This document shows, in pieces, positions 61,367-64,000 of a stretch of DNA of 64,000 nucleotides. Origin of the DNA: Mycolicibacterium mucogenicum DSM 44124 (GTDB lineage: Bacteria > Actinomycetota > Actinomycetes > Mycobacteriales > Mycobacteriaceae); the NCBI RefSeq assembly GCF_005670685.2, contig NZ_CP062008.1, forward strand, positions 4,278,001 through 4,342,000. The letters run 5' to 3'. The notes below the pieces were generated by a model that searched no databases, was not told the DNA's origin, and saw only the letters and a list, made by a program, of their open reading frames with translations. The stretch's first letter is position 1. Every line of letters begins with the position of its first letter. A program made the position numbers and the translations under genes.

Positions 61367-62156
61367 GGTCGCCCTCCTTGTCTGCAGACGAAATCCGGTA
61401 GTAGCCACGGCGGTAGCCACGCCACACCCGAAAACCCAAGAGCGCCAAGGACGGCAGCAGCACCCATTGCGGCCGCGTCAGGTCCAGCCACACCGTCTCG
61501 TTGGCGCGCACGAACTCCACGAAGAAGCGGAACACCGCATAGGCCGCCACGTAGATCACGAACAACTCACCGGGATGGGTGATTCTGGGGCGCAGCCACA
61601 TGAGCACGGCGAAAGCCGCCAGCTGGAACACGATTTCGTACACGAACGACGGGTGCATGGCCAGCCCGGCCACACATGCGGGGCACTCGGGGGTGCTCGC
61701 CGGAGCATGTACGCCCCACGGCAGTGTCGTCGGGCGGCCGGGTGCCTCCGTCAGCAGGCAGCCGATTCTGCCGATCGCCATCCCCAGGGCGACCGCGGGA
61801 GCGAACAGGTCGCCGGTCTTACCGCGATATCCGCCGAGCCGTTTGGCGATCAGCACACCGACGTAGGCGCCGAGCAGGCCGCCGAGGATGCTCTTGGACC
61901 CGTACTCCCACGCCTGCGCGACCGTGGGGTTGGCGCTGAAATCGAGGTGCCGCGCCAGGCCCGACGCCCGCATGCCGATCGCCCCGCCGACGAGGGCACC
62001 GGTGACGGCCACGAGCGACTGTTCGTTCACCGCGCCGCGGCGCCGCGCCTCGTGGACGAACACGAGGACGGCGGCGAGGACCCCCAATCCCACGAACAGA
62101 CCGTGGACCGGTACCTGCACCGGTCCGATCTGCCACTGCGGGATCATCGCGATCAC
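61347..62156 (-). CDS. Prolipoprotein diacylglyceryl transferase-like protein
   Basis: 269 residues with seven membrane helices. The Lgt-like signature is GRIGCLLTEAPGRPTTLPWGVH with its conserved Arg and Gly, and HPSFVYEIVFQL, YAVFRFFVEFVR are kept, so it is of the Lgt superfamily that moves diacylglycerol from phosphatidylglycerol to lipoprotein cysteine. The usual HGG motif before it is not clear (SILGGLLGAYVG). GTG 62156 has TAGGTT seven bases upstream, suggesting a leaderless mRNA. A dedicated, divergent Lgt in an operon with a radical SAM enzyme is unusual. Confidence 0.82.
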   Translation of the reverse strand: MIAMIPQWQIGPVQVPVHGLFVGLGVLAAVLVFVHEARRRGAVNEQSLVAVTGALVGGAIGMRASGLARHLDFSANPTVAQAWEYGSKSILGGLLGAYVGVLIAKRLGGYRGKTGDLFAPAVALGMAIGRIGCLLTEAPGRPTTLPWGVHAPASTPECPACVAGLAMHPSFVYEIVFQLAAFAVLMWLRPRITHPGELFVIYVAAYAVFRFFVEFVRANETVWLDLTRPQWVLLPSLALLGFRVWRGYRRGYYRISSADKEGDRVPAAN

Positions 62157-62182
62157 AGTGGCAAACCTACCGGCCGGAATCG

Positions 62183-63289
62183 TCAGTGCACGATGATCCC
62201 GCGAATGTTCTTGCCTTCACGAAGATCTTGATAGCCCTGGTTGACCTCTTCGAGGGTGTATCGGGTTGTCACCAGGTCGTCGAGTTGCAGCTGGCCGTCG
62301 TTGTAGAGCCGCAGCAGGCGGATGATGTCGTACTGCGGGTTGGCGGAGCCGAACAACGAGCCGCGAATGGTCTTCTCGAACAAGGTCAACTCGAGGCCCG
62401 AGACGTGGATCGTCAGCTTCTCGGGGTTGGCCATACCGATGACGACGACCGTCCCGCCCTTGCCGATGGCGCTGAAAGCCGATGTGACGACGTCCTCGTC
62501 CACGGTGCCGACGCAGATGATGGCCTGATCGGCGCCCTGCCCCCAGGACAGTTCGGTGATCTTCTCGGCGGCGGCCTCGGCGCTCGCAAAGACATGCGTC
62601 GCACCGAACTTCAGCGCCGTATCGCGTTTGAACGGCACCGGGTCGACGGCGACGATGTACTTCGCGCCGGCATGCGCGGCGCCCTGGACGGCATTGATAC
62701 CGATGCCGCCGATGCCGTACACGACGGTGATGTCGCCGGGCCGCACGTTGCCCGCATAGGTGGCGCCGCCCCAGCCGGTCGGCACACCACAGCCGACGAG
62801 CACGGCGGTCTCCAGCGGCAGCCAGTCGTCGACCTTGACCACGGAGTGCTGCGAGATGGTGGCCTTCTTGGCGAACGTGCCCAGCATGCACATGGCACCG
62901 AAATCCGTGCCGCCCCTGTGGAATCGGAACGAACCGTCCGGCATCGAGCCTTCGAGAATGGTCGCGCCCATGTCGCACAGGGCCTGCCGACCGGTCGAGC
63001 AGTATCGGCAATGGCCGCAGCTCGGGATGAAGCTGCACACCACGTGGTCTCCGGGCTTGACCTTGGTGACGCCGGGGCCGACGTCCTCGATGATGCCGGC
63101 GCCCTCGTGCCCACCGACGATGGGATAGCGCGGCGGGAGGTCACCGTCGGACAGGTGCAAATCGGAGTGACACAGTCCGGCGGCGGTGTAGTTGATCAGC
63201 ACTTCGCCCGGCCCGGGGCCGTCGAGATCGAGTTCCATGATCTCGAAGGGCTTACCTGGCTCAAGCAGGACGGCTGCGGTGGTCTTCAT
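62183..63289 (-). CDS. Zinc-dependent, NDMA-type alcohol dehydrogenase
   Basis: 368 residues of the medium-chain ADH family. Zinc ligands lie in GLCHSDLH, GGHEGAGIIEDVG and CGHCRYCSTGRQALC (structural zinc). Cofactor motif VYGIGGIGINAVQGA. GTDFGAMCMLGTFAKKA and VGCGVPTGWGGATY match mycobacterial NDMA-dependent alcohol dehydrogenases, which keep NAD tightly bound. ATG 63289 begins the conserved MKTTAAVLLEPG. The hydrolase gene upstream ends 13 bases before, suggesting co-transcription. Confidence 0.94.
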   Translation of the reverse strand: MKTTAAVLLEPGKPFEIMELDLDGPGPGEVLINYTAAGLCHSDLHLSDGDLPPRYPIVGGHEGAGIIEDVGPGVTKVKPGDHVVCSFIPSCGHCRYCSTGRQALCDMGATILEGSMPDGSFRFHRGGTDFGAMCMLGTFAKKATISQHSVVKVDDWLPLETAVLVGCGVPTGWGGATYAGNVRPGDITVVYGIGGIGINAVQGAAHAGAKYIVAVDPVPFKRDTALKFGATHVFASAEAAAEKITELSWGQGADQAIICVGTVDEDVVTSAFSAIGKGGTVVVIGMANPEKLTIHVSGLELTLFEKTIRGSLFGSANPQYDIIRLLRLYNDGQLQLDDLVTTRYTLEEVNQGYQDLREGKNIRGIIVH

Positions 63290-63302
63290 CGGTCTGTTCC
63301 TT

Positions 63303-64000
63303 TCAGGCTGAGTGGGTAACGTGGCGGTGCCCTTGAGCCGGGGCCAGATCGCGCTGCAGGAAGTCGAGCTGGTCGGCCAGAACCCGCTGCTGCCAGGGAC
63401 CGTCGTAGAAATCGAGGTGGTCTGCGGGGTACTCGCGCAGCTGCGCCCAGTACCCGGCGCGGCGGGCCGCCTTGCGGGCGGCTGCGGCCGGCGCGATGCG
63501 GTCGTCGGTGCCGGGCTGGACGAGGATCGGGCACGACAGCTTTCCGGCTTTCGTGATCGGCCGGTTGAAGGCGACGCCGAGAGCGTGCCGGCCACGCACC
63601 TCGTTGCGCCACGTCGGCCCGGCGACGGGCAGCCAGGCCTCCTCCGAACCCGAGGTGGCGATCACCGCGGACGATCCGGGTTGCCCGACCACCGGCACCA
63701 TGTGCGCGGGCCGTCCGCGCGCCGCGCTCAGCACGTCCCGCAGCGCATTCACGCTGGCGCGCACCAGATATCCGGCACCGCAGTTGCGGACCAGGTGGAC
63801 CAGCGTGGCCCTCCCGTCGACGGCCGGATTCATCGAGATGACGGCCGCGATGCGCTGGTCCCGGGCCGCCACGGCGATGACGTGGCCACCGGCGTACGAG
63901 GTGCCCCACAGCACGATCCGGTCCGGGTCCACCCCGGGCAGGTGCCGCGCCGCGGCGATGGCGGCGTGATAGTCCTGCCGCTGGCGGCCAACCGAAACAT
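63303..64000 (-). CDS. Alpha/beta hydrolase (5' part outside window)
   Basis: About 232 C-terminal residues are visible; the open frame continues off the right edge with sensible sequence (RQRQDYHAAIAAARHLPG). The nucleophile elbow WGTSYAGGHV, the Asp in GTDDRIAP and His in YPADHLDFYDG form the triad of the acetyl-xylan-esterase/alpha-beta hydrolase fold. The gene precedes an alcohol dehydrogenase by 13 bases. An ester-cleaving partner of that enzyme is possible. Confidence 0.85.
   Translation of the reverse strand, partial: VSVGRQRQDYHAAIAAARHLPGVDPDRIVLWGTSYAGGHVIAVAARDQRIAAVISMNPAVDGRATLVHLVRNCGAGYLVRASVNALRDVLSAARGRPAHMVPVVGQPGSSAVIATSGSEEAWLPVAGPTWRNEVRGRHALGVAFNRPITKAGKLSCPILVQPGTDDRIAPAAAARKAARRAGYWAQLREYPADHLDFYDGPWQQRVLADQLDFLQRDLAPAQGHRHVTHSA

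Noticed and set aside
1..64000. tRNA, rRNA or IS-element genes
   Set aside because: No cloverleaf, rRNA segment or transposase reading frame could be found on either strand.

Overview
The window comes from a high-GC actinobacterium, almost certainly a rapidly growing Mycobacterium (Mycolicibacterium). The evidence is two MmpS-MmpL operons, a PGRS-type glycine-rich protein, a type VII secretion EspC-like protein, an F420-type LLM oxidoreductase, candidate Zur, KstR and IdeR sites of mycobacterial type, and gene order matching the M. tuberculosis Rv3300c-Rv3332 block. No rRNA, tRNA, CRISPR array or classical insertion sequence was seen, and no gene-free stretch exceeds 300 bases.

Layout. 1-11.8 kb: a truncated DesA3-type ferredoxin reductase divergent from a FabR/DesT-like TetR, an unusual crotonase, a TetR / mmpS-mmpL efflux-type locus, a Zur-box-controlled G3E GTPase, YceI, an HD protein, a UBP zinc-finger protein, a geranylgeranyl-reductase-like flavoprotein and an SDR. 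12-23.3 kb: rluA-type synthase, glpD, lpdA, a GGCT-like gene, amiA1-amiB1, deoD-pmmB and upp. 23.3-36.6 kb: a three-gene EspC/NlpC-P60 cluster, an Rv3311 homologue, a second mmpS-mmpL, add, a dienelactone hydrolase, a PE-less PGRS protein, deoA and cdd. 36.8-40.3 kb: sdhCDAB. 41.4-48 kb: an AurF-like diiron oxygenase with its own ferredoxin-reductase, TetR, CMD, LLM, PhzF and a membrane fusion protein. 48.3-55.4 kb: a steroid-reductase-like gene behind a KstR-type site, sigJ, a permease, SMP-30, dacB1 and nagA. 55.5-59.4 kb: CsbD and an alkaline-shock (Asp23/Gls24) operon divergent from an ECF sigma factor. 59.4-64 kb: a compact lgt-like / small membrane protein / radical SAM operon, an alcohol dehydrogenase and a truncated hydrolase.

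How genes cooperate. deoD, pmmB, upp, add, deoA and cdd form a dispersed nucleoside and nucleobase salvage set. sdhCDAB, glpD and lpdA feed electrons to quinones. dacB1 and nagA act on cell-wall peptidoglycan and amino sugars.

Most unusual parts. Two orphan AbiEi/DUF559 endonuclease-fold genes each sit in an intergenic pocket between long repeats: one 48-bp inverted pair and one pair of related hairpins. The lgt-like/radical SAM operon couples a diacylglyceryl-transferase-fold protein to a radical SAM enzyme resembling tetraether-lipid synthases. A DesT/FabR-like regulator has three copies of a putative operator in its divergent promoter. Several genes show a TANNNT box 6-7 bases before GTG/ATG, predicting leaderless mRNAs.
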